Shown: positions 7,729 to 15,393 of the stretch, piece by piece | How the letters are laid out: each line of letters starts with the position of its first letter | How positions within the stretch are numbered: the stretch's first letter is position 1 | Assembly: GCF_000381265.1 (NCBI RefSeq) | Contig: NZ_KB906260.1 | Coordinates: 1 to 64,000, forward strand | From: Curvibacter lanceolatus ATCC 14669 | GTDB taxonomy: Bacteria; Pseudomonadota; Gammaproteobacteria; Burkholderiales; Burkholderiaceae_C | Direction of reading: 5' to 3' | Length of the DNA: 64,000 nucleotides | Notes under the pieces: generated by a model | Seen by the model: only the letters and a program-made list of their open reading frames with translations | Database searches by the model: none | What the model was told of the DNA's origin: nothing | Position numbers and translations under genes: made by a program

Positions 7729-8949
7729 TCAGGCCTCGGACCAGATCTCGTCAAGGTACTTGAAGCCCCACTTCTCCTTGTCTTCCACCGCCACGATCTT
7801 CTCGTGGCTGTGACGACCGGCCAGGTCCAGCACCTGGCGCGAAATGGGCTCGTTCGACTTGAGCGAGAAAAACACCGTGACCTTGGGTGTGAGCAGCGAG
7901 CTGTCGTTCTGCTCCGTCACCACCGCCAGGCGGCCGGACTCCAACCGCACCAGCGATCCAACCGGGTAGATACCGATGCTGCGGATGAAGGCTTTCAGGA
8001 TCACCGGGTCGAAATGGCCGGCCCATGAATTCATGCGCCGGATCGAGGTGCCCGGATCCCATCCGGCCTTGTAAGGCCGGTTGGATGTCACGGCGTCATA
8101 CACATCGCAGACTGCCCCCATGCGCGCCAGCAGCGTGATGTCGGTGCTCTTGAGCCGATGCGGGTAGCCGGAGCCATCCACTTTCTCGTGGTGGTGCAGT
8201 GCGATATCGAGGGTGGCCGCCGTGGCACCGCCCCCCTCTTTGAGCAGCTTCCAGCCGGCCTCGGGGTGGCGTTTCATGATGCCGTACTCGTCCTCGGTCA
8301 GGCTGCCGGGCTTGTTGAGCACATCCAGAGGCATCAAGGCCTTGCCAAGATCGTGCATCAGCCCGCCCATGGCCGCGTCGCGGCTCTGCGCCTCGTCCAA
8401 GCCCAGCTGGCGCGCCAAGGCCACCATCAGCGCGCACACGGCCACCGAGTGCATGTAGGTGTAGTCGTCACGGTTCTTCAAACGAACGATGCTCACCAGG
8501 GCGCCGGGGTTGCGCATCACCGACGAGGTCACCTCTTCCACCAGCGGCATGGCGCCATTGACATCGATGGCCTTGCCCAAGCGCACATCGTTGAACAAGG
8601 ACGTCACCGCCTCGCGGCTTTGCAGCAGAATGCGCTTGGCCTGCACCAGCTCCTGGCTCATGCTGGTGCCAGCTTGCCTCACAGGCGCTGGTGCCGGGGC
8701 GGGTGCCGGAGATGGGGCGGGTGGCGGTGCCGGCTCAGCCACGGCCACCGGCGACGCGTCGGGCAATCCACAACCGCGGGAAAGATCGATCCACAGCTCG
8801 CTCACCCCACTGGCCGCGATCGCATCCAGGTCTTTTTGATCTTCCAGCAAAAAGGCACTGCGCCAGAAAGGGTGGTGCAACCAGGACCCTTCAAACTTGT
8901 GCACATACATGCCTAGCCTCAATTGCTTGGCATTTATGAGTTTCAACAT
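7729..8949 (-). CDS. HD-GYP cyclic-di-GMP phosphodiesterase with N-terminal DUF3391
   Basis: A 406-residue protein. Residues 1-60 form a DUF3391-like domain (LGMYVHKFEGSWLHHPFW), 66-91 an Ala/Pro linker (PAPAPAPAP), and 95-406 an HD-GYP domain. The HD pair lies at 199-200 (MHDLGK) and the signature HHEKVDGSGYP at 253-263, so the metal site and GYP motif look intact and active hydrolysis of cyclic-di-GMP is expected. It has no membrane segment and no REC or PAS domain, so DUF3391 is the probable input module. It is convergent with the aminotransferase gene. Confidence 0.93.
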   Translation of the reverse strand: MLKLINAKQLRLGMYVHKFEGSWLHHPFWRSAFLLEDQKDLDAIAASGVSELWIDLSRGCGLPDASPVAVAEPAPPPAPSPAPAPAPAPVRQAGTSMSQELVQAKRILLQSREAVTSLFNDVRLGKAIDVNGAMPLVEEVTSSVMRNPGALVSIVRLKNRDDYTYMHSVAVCALMVALARQLGLDEAQSRDAAMGGLMHDLGKALMPLDVLNKPGSLTEDEYGIMKRHPEAGWKLLKEGGGATAATLDIALHHHEKVDGSGYPHRLKSTDITLLARMGAVCDVYDAVTSNRPYKAGWDPGTSIRRMNSWAGHFDPVILKAFIRSIGIYPVGSLVRLESGRLAVVTEQNDSSLLTPKVTVFFSLKSNEPISRQVLDLAGRHSHEKIVAVEDKEKWGFKYLDEIWSEA

Positions 8950-9115
8950 GTTTCTATTCTAGGAAGTGACAAGCCCTGTCCTGAGGCACGGATCAAAAAT
9001 TCAACGAATTCAACGAAAATGCCGCAAGGCAAGCGCTGTTGCGATCAGAAATTCCTGATGCTTTCCACACAACGAACAAAAGCCCCGCGTGCCCAACGTG
9101 CCCCGACCTGCCCAC
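8950..9115. other. Intergenic region with small repeats
   Basis: 166 bp between the HD-GYP gene (leftward) and a small rightward ORF. It contains a tandem AATTCAACG duplication (about 8999-9016) and an imperfect palindrome at 9044-9059 (ATCAG-A-AATT-C-CTGAT, 14 of 16 positions symmetric). Either could be regulatory. I see no strong promoter. Confidence 0.35.
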
Positions 9116-9388
9116 ATGACGCCCTCCACTCAACTTGACTCCCTGAGCGCTCTGTTCGAGCATCTACGCGATGGCAGCCTGTCTCCTCATGAGTTCAGTC
9201 GCCAGGCCCGTCTGTTTGAATCACTGCTCTCGGCATTGCCATCCGCCTTCCGCGAGGTTCTGTCCCAGTTGCTGGATCGACTGGAGTCTTCGGCCCTGTT
9301 TTCGGAAGAAAGCTGCTCGTTCAGCCAGCAAGGCCTGATCGACCACCTGCAAGTCTGGATCGACAAGGCCCGCGGCCGCCTGGCTTGA
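9116..9388 (+). CDS. Small hypothetical protein
   Basis: A 90-residue protein I do not recognise. It starts MTPSTQLDSLSALFEHLRDG and is helical and acidic/hydrophobic (LFESLLSALPSAFREVLSQLLDRLES), with no signal peptide or Cys cluster. A GTG at 9089 would add nine residues; ATG 9116 is preferred because the extension is Pro-rich and unlike a folded N-terminus. Neither candidate has a convincing ribosome site. The helical register suggests a small oligomeric or partner-binding protein, possibly related to the divergent HD-GYP protein, but this is unproved. Confidence 0.55.
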   Translation: MTPSTQLDSLSALFEHLRDGSLSPHEFSRQARLFESLLSALPSAFREVLSQLLDRLESSALFSEESCSFSQQGLIDHLQVWIDKARGRLA

Positions 9389-9431
9389 CCTGGCACAGAG
9401 GGCCCCTGCGGCCTGGGCTTATGATCACGCC

Positions 9432-9803
9432 ATGCGTCGCCCCGGCCTGCTGTTGCTGATCTGCCTGCTCACCCTCAGAGTGTGGGTGGGCGACGCCATG
9501 GCCTTCGCCAGCCTGCCGTCGCTGCAAGGGCCCGCTTCGGTCGAGGCAGCGAGCCAGGCCCTGGCGCCCTGTCACGAAGCCGCAGCGCTGGTCACCACCA
9601 CGCCGACCGACGCCACTCCCGATGCCGGGCCAGCCGACCACGGTGGCCTGTGCAATGCCTGCCAGGTGTGCCATTTGCCGCTGCTGGCATTGGCCCTGCC
9701 GGTCTGCCTCGGCGGCCCTCTGCCTCAGGCTGTGCACACAGCGCCGGTGACACGCTTCCAGAGCACCCATCTGGCGCCACACCTCAAACCCCCCATCGGC
9801 TGA
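9432..9803 (+). CDS. Small secreted Cys/His protein, DUF2946-like, in metal-resistance context
   Basis: A 123-residue protein with an N-terminal signal or anchor helix (PGLLLLICLLTLRVWVGDAMA) and a mature part with an isolated PCHEAA and a compact CNACQVCH motif suited to metal binding. The layout (hydrophobic start, CxxC-type motif, variable tail ending in HLKPP) matches short DUF2946-type proteins seen next to copper and heavy-metal efflux genes. It precedes a TolC-type lipoprotein and a multicopper oxidase, so a periplasmic copper-handling role is the best guess. The exact family is uncertain. Confidence 0.6.
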   Translation: MRRPGLLLLICLLTLRVWVGDAMAFASLPSLQGPASVEAASQALAPCHEAAALVTTTPTDATPDAGPADHGGLCNACQVCHLPLLALALPVCLGGPLPQAVHTAPVTRFQSTHLAPHLKPPIG

Positions 9804-9913
9804 GAACCCGTTCGCCTTGCCCCGCCAGGCTCCTTAGAGCCTGCGGTGCGGTGTCCGCCTGCCCAGGCCTAGTGCCAGGCGGCGTCTGTTCTCACGATTG
9901 TGGAGTGACCTTC
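9804..9913 (+). promoter_or_regulatory. Leader with two hairpins before the TolC-type gene
   Basis: Two inverted repeats lie in this 110-bp gap. One is a 7-bp stem with a CTTA loop at 9826-9843 (CAGGCTC/GAGCCTG). The other is a 7-bp stem at 9855-9861 and 9876-9882 (CCGCCTG/CAGGCGG). Neither has a T-run, so they are more likely leader structures than terminators. A GGAG at 9902-9905 serves the downstream start. Confidence 0.4.
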
Positions 9914-11359
9914 ATGTCCCAAACCCCGGGTGGCTGCCGCCGCCCTGTCCCCCTCCTCGCGTCCTGTCTGCTGGCCGCCGGTCTGCTGGGCGCCTGTGCC
10001 TCGCCGGGCGGCCCCGCCGATGGCGCCGACATCCCCGACATGCGCACGCTGGTGCAACAGCATGGCGGCCCTGAAGCCAGCCAATGGCAAGCCCCTGCCG
10101 GCGAAAGCGTGGGCGATGCCCGCCAGCGCCTGTTGTCACACCCACTTGACGCCGACGCAGCCCAGCGCCTGGCCCTGCTCAACAACCCGGCCCTGGAGGC
10201 CGCGCTGGCGGCGCTCGACGTGTCGAATGCGCAGCGCCAGCAGATGGCCCTGTGGCCCAACCCCACCCTGGGCCTGGGGCGGGTGGTGGAAGGCCAGCAG
10301 GTCGAAATTGAGCGCCTGCTGCGCATCGATCTGTGGAGCCTGATCACCCTGCCCTGGCGCCTGCAATGGCAAGACCGGCAGCTGGCCCTGGGCCGCCTGC
10401 AGACCGCTCAAGAGGTGCTGCGCCTGAGCGCCGACGTGCGCCGCGCCTGGGTGCGCGCCGTGGCAGCCCAGCAGACGGCCGACTACCTGGCCCAGGTGCA
10501 GGAGGCCGCCGAGGCGGCCGTCGAGCTGGGCCACGCCATGGTGCGGGCCGGCAACTGGAGCCGGCTGCAACAGGCCCGCGAGCAGGCCGTGCTGGCCGAC
10601 ATACGGGCCCAGCTGCAACGCAGCCGCCTGCAGGCCCAGGCCAGCCGGGAGCAATTGATCCGCCTGCTGGGCCTGGAAAGCGGTGAGTCGCTGCAACTGC
10701 CCGCCCAGCTGCCGGCCTTGCCCGACGCCCTGCAGCCCGCCCCCGACTACGAAGCCCAGGCCCTGCGCGAACGGCTGGATGTGCGGGCGGCCCAGGACGA
10801 ATACCGCCATGTGGCGGCCAGCATGGGCTTCACCCGGGTGACGGGCTATGTCAGCGCTTTCGAGCTGGGCGCGGGCTACAACACCGTGACCACCCCGGGC
10901 AACCGCGACAGCAAGCGCAGTTTTGAAATCGCCGTGCCGCTGCCGCTGTTCGACCAGGGCCAGGCCCGCCAGGCCCGTGCCGAGGCCCAGTTGCGCCTAG
11001 GTCAGGCCCGGGTGCGCGAGGTGGCCGTGCTGGCACGCAGCGAGGCGCGCACGCGTTGGCAGGCCTGGCAATCGGCCTGGGCCCTGGCCCGGCACTACGA
11101 GACCGAGGTGCTGCCGCTGCGCCGCCAGCTCAGCGACGAAACCCTGCTGCGCTACAACGGCATGCTGCTCAGCGTGTGGGATCTGCTGAGCGAAACCCGC
11201 AGCAACTTGCTGAGCGTGAACGCAGCCATTGAGGCCCGGCGCGACTTCTGGCTGGCCGACACCGACCTGCGCCTGGCGCTCAACGGCACCTCGCCCGGTG
11301 CGCTGAGCCTGACCTACCCCCAAGGCACTGCCCCCGCAGCCACACCCCAAGGACATTGA
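9914..11359 (+). CDS. TolC/CusC-family outer-membrane efflux lipoprotein
   Basis: A 481-residue outer-membrane factor. It carries a lipoprotein signal (LLAAGLLGACAS; the Cys in LGAC would be acylated) and two repeated TolC half-domains rich in heptad Leu/Ala/Gln (for example SRLQAQASREQLIRLLGLE and FDQGQARQARAEAQLRLGQ). ATG 9914 is set by a GGAG eight bases upstream and the signal peptide. No inner-membrane RND or MFP partner is encoded next to it; instead it is followed two bases later by a multicopper oxidase. That pairing suggests copper or related metal tolerance. Confidence 0.88.
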   Translation: MSQTPGGCRRPVPLLASCLLAAGLLGACASPGGPADGADIPDMRTLVQQHGGPEASQWQAPAGESVGDARQRLLSHPLDADAAQRLALLNNPALEAALAALDVSNAQRQQMALWPNPTLGLGRVVEGQQVEIERLLRIDLWSLITLPWRLQWQDRQLALGRLQTAQEVLRLSADVRRAWVRAVAAQQTADYLAQVQEAAEAAVELGHAMVRAGNWSRLQQAREQAVLADIRAQLQRSRLQAQASREQLIRLLGLESGESLQLPAQLPALPDALQPAPDYEAQALRERLDVRAAQDEYRHVAASMGFTRVTGYVSAFELGAGYNTVTTPGNRDSKRSFEIAVPLPLFDQGQARQARAEAQLRLGQARVREVAVLARSEARTRWQAWQSAWALARHYETEVLPLRRQLSDETLLRYNGMLLSVWDLLSETRSNLLSVNAAIEARRDFWLADTDLRLALNGTSPGALSLTYPQGTAPAATPQGH

Positions 11360-11361
11360 CC

Positions 11362-12876
11362 ATGCAAAGACGACAATTTTTCTCGGGCGCCCTGGCCGGT
11401 GCGGTGGCCAGTGCCGCCGTGGCCCGCAGTGCCCTCGCCGCCCTGCCCGAGCCCGCCACCCAGACCGACGCCGACAGCGCCGCCCCCTGGCGCCCCGAGG
11501 GGGCGACCTACAACCCGGTGTTGACCCTGAACGGCTGGACCCTGCCCTGGCGCATGAATGCCGGGGTGAAGGAGTTCCACCTGGTGGCCGAGCCTGTGGT
11601 GCGCGAGATGGCGCCCGGCATGAAGGTCAATCTCTGGGGCTACAACGGGCAGAGCCCCGGCCCCACCATCGAGGTGGTCGAGGGCGACCGGGTGCGCCTG
11701 TTCGTGACCAACCGGCTGCCCGAACACACCAGCGTGCACTGGCACGGCCAGCGCCTGCCCAATGGCATGGACGGCGTGGCCGGCCTGACCCAGCCGGCCA
11801 TCCAGCCCGGTCAGACCTTTGTCTACGAGTTCACTGCGCGCCGACCCGGCACCTTCATGTACCACCCGCATGCCGACGAAATGGTGCAGATGGCCATGGG
11901 CCTGATGGGCCTGTGGGTCACCCACCCACGCCAGCGCCACCCGCACATTGCCAAGGTCGACCGTGACTTCTGCTTTCTGATGGCGGCCTACAACATCGAG
12001 CCCGGCTCGATGACGCCCCAGGTCAGCACCATGCTCGATTTCAACCTCTGGACCTGGAACAGCCGGGTGTTCCCGGGCATTGACAGCCTCAACGTGCGCC
12101 AGGGCGACCGGGTGCGCATCCGGGTGGGCAACCTGACCATGACCAACCACCCCCTGCACCTGCACGGCCATGAATTCACGGTCACCGGCACCGATGGCGG
12201 CCCCGTGCCCCCCTCGGCCCGCTGGCCGGAGGTGACCACCGATGTGGCCGTGGGCCAGGTGCGCCAGATCGAGTTCGTGGCCGACGAGGAAGGCGACTGG
12301 TCGCTGCACTGCCACAAGAGCCACCACACCATGGGCCCGATGGGCCACGCCGTGCCCACCATGATCGGCGTGGACCAGCGTGCCGTGCTGGACAAGATCC
12401 AGAAGCTGGTGCCCGACTACATGCCCATGGGCGACCGGGGCATGGCCGACATGGGCGCCATGCGCATGCCCCTGCCCGAGAACACCCTGCCCATGATGAC
12501 CGGCACCGGCCCCTACGGCCCGCTGGAGATGGGGGGCATGTTCAGCCTGCTCAAGGTGCGGCGCGGGCAAAAGCCAGGCGACTACAGCGACCCCGGCCCC
12601 TTCAATCCCCCCGTCGGCAGCGTGGCCCGCGAATGGACCGGCCCGCTGCCCGAGCCGGTGCGGGCAAAGGGCAGCCCGCCGGCGGCCCCGGCGGCCAATG
12701 CGCCGGGCGCCATGCACCACCACGGGCATGACCATGGACAGGCTGCAGGCACGGCAGGCGATCATTCAGCCCACGGTGCCCAGGCGATCGAGCCCCCGGC
12801 GTCTGCGGCCCCAACAGCCCCCGAGCCCGGTCTGCCCAGCGTGCGCAAGCCAGCAACGGGCAGCCACGTGCACTGA
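11362..12876 (+). CDS. Tat-exported multicopper oxidase with His-rich C-terminus
   Basis: A 504-residue three-cupredoxin oxidase. The N-terminus is a twin-arginine signal (MQRRQFFSGALAGAVASAA). Copper ligands are all visible: VHWHG (His126, His128), YHPH (168, 170), HPLHLHGH (263-270) and HCHKSHHTM (316-324, with the type-1 Cys317). A Met-rich stretch around 350-395 resembles the substrate-gating Met region of CueO/CopA, and the C-terminal tail has a His cluster (MHHHGHDHG). The likely role is periplasmic oxidation of Cu(I). It is probably co-transcribed with the preceding TolC-type gene. Confidence 0.92.
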   Translation: MQRRQFFSGALAGAVASAAVARSALAALPEPATQTDADSAAPWRPEGATYNPVLTLNGWTLPWRMNAGVKEFHLVAEPVVREMAPGMKVNLWGYNGQSPGPTIEVVEGDRVRLFVTNRLPEHTSVHWHGQRLPNGMDGVAGLTQPAIQPGQTFVYEFTARRPGTFMYHPHADEMVQMAMGLMGLWVTHPRQRHPHIAKVDRDFCFLMAAYNIEPGSMTPQVSTMLDFNLWTWNSRVFPGIDSLNVRQGDRVRIRVGNLTMTNHPLHLHGHEFTVTGTDGGPVPPSARWPEVTTDVAVGQVRQIEFVADEEGDWSLHCHKSHHTMGPMGHAVPTMIGVDQRAVLDKIQKLVPDYMPMGDRGMADMGAMRMPLPENTLPMMTGTGPYGPLEMGGMFSLLKVRRGQKPGDYSDPGPFNPPVGSVAREWTGPLPEPVRAKGSPPAAPAANAPGAMHHHGHDHGQAAGTAGDHSAHGAQAIEPPASAAPTAPEPGLPSVRKPATGSHVH

Positions 12877-12951
12877 ACAGGCCCACGGCGGGTCGCAAGC
12901 CTGACAGCGCCCATAATCGGGCGCCGTCTGTCTCGAAAATCCGCCCCCGCC

Positions 12952-14004
12952 ATGACCTCTGCCGTCCGAGCCCCCCGCCCCGCCCCAACAGGCTCCCCAG
13001 CCCCACGCCGCCGCCACCCCGGCAGCATCACCGAGGTGCCCGGCATCGAGGTGGGGCATTTCACCGACCCGCGCCGCCCCACCGGCTGCACCGCCATCCT
13101 GGCCCGTGACGGGGCGGTGGCCGGGGTGGACGTGCGCGGCGCCGCCCCGGGCACCCGCGAAACCGATCTGCTCGACCCCTCGAACCTGGTGCAGCAGGTG
13201 CATGCCATCGTGCTGGCCGGCGGCAGTGCCTGGGGACTGGAGGCGGCCACGGGGGCCGTGCGCTGGCTGGAGGAGCAAGGCGTGGGCTTCAACGTGGGCG
13301 TGGGCCGGCTGCCCATCGTGCCCTCGGCCGTGCTGTTCGACCTGCTGGTGGGCGACATGCGCATCCGCCCGGACGCCGCTGCGGGCTATGCGGCCTGCGT
13401 GGCGGCCGGCACCCGCCGCCCGCCCGAAGGCAATGTGGGCGCCGGCACAGGTGCCGCCGTGGGCAAGATCTTCGGCATCGACCGGGCCATGAAGGGGGGC
13501 GTGGGCACGGCCTCTTTGACGGTGGCCGGCGTCACCGTGGGCGCGCTGGTGGCCTGCAATGCGCTGGGCGATGTGATCGACCCGGACACCGGCGCCGTGG
13601 TCGCCGGGGCCCGGACCCTGAACGGCAAGGGCCTGTTGGACAGCCGGCGCGCCCTGCTGCGCGGCGAGCCCCCCAAACCCCTGCTGCCCGGCACCAACAC
13701 CACCCTGGCCGTGCTGGCCACCGACGCGCCGCTGAGCAAGGCCCAGGCCCATCGACTGGCCGTCTCGGGGCACGACGGGCTGGCCCGGGCCATCAACCCG
13801 GTGCACACCCCCTCGGATGGCGACACCGTGTTCGCCCTGGCCACCGGCCGCGCCGCCAGCACACCGGGCATGATGGTGCTGGCCACGCTGGCCGCCGAAG
13901 TCACCGCCCGGGCCACGCTGAACGCCGTGCTGGCCGCCCGGGGCCTGACCACGGCCGAGGGCCTGCACCTGCCCGCCGCAGCCGAGCTGCGGGCGGCACG
14001 CTGA
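12952..14004 (+). CDS. P1-family (S58/DmpA-NylC-like) self-processing hydrolase
   Basis: A 350-residue member of the DmpA/NylC superfamily of N-terminal nucleophile hydrolases, which includes beta-aminopeptidases and 6-aminohexanoate-oligomer hydrolase. Family motifs are TEVPGIEVGHFTD near the start, LAGGSAWGLEAATG, GNVGAGTGA, KGGVGTAS and GTNTTLAVLATDAPL. Homologues are cleaved between Asn and Thr of such an NTT motif to expose the catalytic Thr; here that is Asn249-Thr250. The N-terminal 25 residues are Pro/Arg-rich. The substrate is unknown. The next gene, a TAXI binding protein, starts 10 bp downstream and may be co-transcribed. Confidence 0.88.
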   Translation: MTSAVRAPRPAPTGSPAPRRRHPGSITEVPGIEVGHFTDPRRPTGCTAILARDGAVAGVDVRGAAPGTRETDLLDPSNLVQQVHAIVLAGGSAWGLEAATGAVRWLEEQGVGFNVGVGRLPIVPSAVLFDLLVGDMRIRPDAAAGYAACVAAGTRRPPEGNVGAGTGAAVGKIFGIDRAMKGGVGTASLTVAGVTVGALVACNALGDVIDPDTGAVVAGARTLNGKGLLDSRRALLRGEPPKPLLPGTNTTLAVLATDAPLSKAQAHRLAVSGHDGLARAINPVHTPSDGDTVFALATGRAASTPGMMVLATLAAEVTARATLNAVLAARGLTTAEGLHLPAAAELRAAR

Positions 14005-14013
14005 GGGGTCACC

Positions 14014-15387
14014 ATGTCCAAGCTGTCACGCACCCTGCGTTACTACCTGCTGACCCTGCGCGACCTGCTGGTCTCGGCCGGGCCGATCGCGCTGTTGCCG
14101 GTGCTGCTGCTCGGGCTGGCCTACTGGTGGCTCAACCCCAACCCGCCGCGCGAGGTGACCCTGGCCACCGGCCCGGCCCAGAGCGCCTACGAACGCTTTG
14201 GCAAGGCCTATGCCGAGGCCCTGGCCCGCGAGGGCATCACCGTGCACCTGCTGCCCTCCGAAGGCTCCGCCGCCAACCTGCAGCTGCTGGCCGAGGGCCG
14301 CGCCGACCTGGGTTTTGTGCAAGGCGGCACGGCCTCGGCCGAAAGCGCGGACGATGACCAGGCCCTGGTGTCGCTGGGCAGCCTGTTTGTCGAGCCGATC
14401 TGGGTGTTTTACCGGCCCAGCCCGGCCAGCCCGGAGCCTGCGGGCAGCAAGCTCACGCTCAACAGCCTGGTCCAGTTGCGTGGCCTGCGCGTCAACGTGG
14501 GCGCCCCCGGCACCGGCGTGCCGGCCTTGATGAACCAGTTGTTGCAGGCCAATGGCCAGGACCCGGCCAGGCTCAAGCTGTCGCACCTGCCCCAGACCGA
14601 GGCCGTGGTGGCTTTTCTGGGGGGCGAGCTGGATGTGGTGGTGTTTGCCTCGGCCCCCGAATCGGCCTTTGTGCGCATGCTGCTGCAGACGCCCGGCGTG
14701 CAGCTGATGAACTTTGTGCAAAGCGAGGCCTATGCGCGACGCTTTCCCTACCTGAGCCCAGTCACCCTGCCGCGCGGCATGGTGGACCTGGCGCGTGACC
14801 TGCCCGGGCGCGAGCTGCGCCTGGTGGCCTCGACCACCTCGCTGCTGGCCCATGAAGACACCCACCCGGCCCTGCAGCAGCTGTTTGCCCAGCAGGCGCT
14901 GCGCCTGCATGGCGGGGCGGGCTGGTTCAACCGGGCGCGCGAGTTCCCCAACCTCAACCACAGCGAACTGCCGCTGAGCCGCGAAGCCGAACGCGCCTAC
15001 ACCGAGGGCCCTTCGATCCTGCAACGGCACCTGCCCTTCTGGCTGGCCAACCTGGTGCAGCGCATGGCCCTGGCCCTGGGCGTGATCGTGGCCATCGTGC
15101 TGCCCCTGAGCCGGGTGATACCGCCGCTGTACACCTTCCGCGTGCGCTCCCGGGTGTTCCGCTGGTACGGGCGCCTGCGCGACATCGAAGGCCGTTTCGA
15201 TCGGCAGGAGGCCGACGCGCCCAGCCTGCTGGCCGAACTGGACGAGGTGGAGCAGCAACTGGGCCACATCCACCTGCCCCTGTCCTACACCGACGAGTTG
15301 TACGCGCTGCGCAGCCACCTGCAATGGGTGCGGCGCCGCCTGGGGGGTGAGCCGGGCGCCAACGACCCGGCCAGTGCCCCCCCCTGA
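14014..15387 (+). CDS. TAXI-family TRAP-type solute-binding protein with two membrane anchors
   Basis: A 457-residue protein. One N-terminal membrane helix (about 20-40) is followed by a TAXI periplasmic domain (VTLATGPAQSAYERFGKAYA, ADLGFVQGGTAS, LRVNVGAPGTGVPALM) and a second helix near 350-370 (LALGVIVAIVLPL). A cytosolic coiled segment of about 85 residues ends the chain. Classical TAXI proteins are soluble partners of TRAP permeases, but no TRAP membrane genes lie nearby. This anchored two-helix form, common in Burkholderiales, may sense or present a ligand instead of feeding a permease. Confidence 0.85.
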   Translation: MSKLSRTLRYYLLTLRDLLVSAGPIALLPVLLLGLAYWWLNPNPPREVTLATGPAQSAYERFGKAYAEALAREGITVHLLPSEGSAANLQLLAEGRADLGFVQGGTASAESADDDQALVSLGSLFVEPIWVFYRPSPASPEPAGSKLTLNSLVQLRGLRVNVGAPGTGVPALMNQLLQANGQDPARLKLSHLPQTEAVVAFLGGELDVVVFASAPESAFVRMLLQTPGVQLMNFVQSEAYARRFPYLSPVTLPRGMVDLARDLPGRELRLVASTTSLLAHEDTHPALQQLFAQQALRLHGGAGWFNRAREFPNLNHSELPLSREAERAYTEGPSILQRHLPFWLANLVQRMALALGVIVAIVLPLSRVIPPLYTFRVRSRVFRWYGRLRDIEGRFDRQEADAPSLLAELDEVEQQLGHIHLPLSYTDELYALRSHLQWVRRRLGGEPGANDPASAPP

Positions 15388-15393
15388 ACCACC

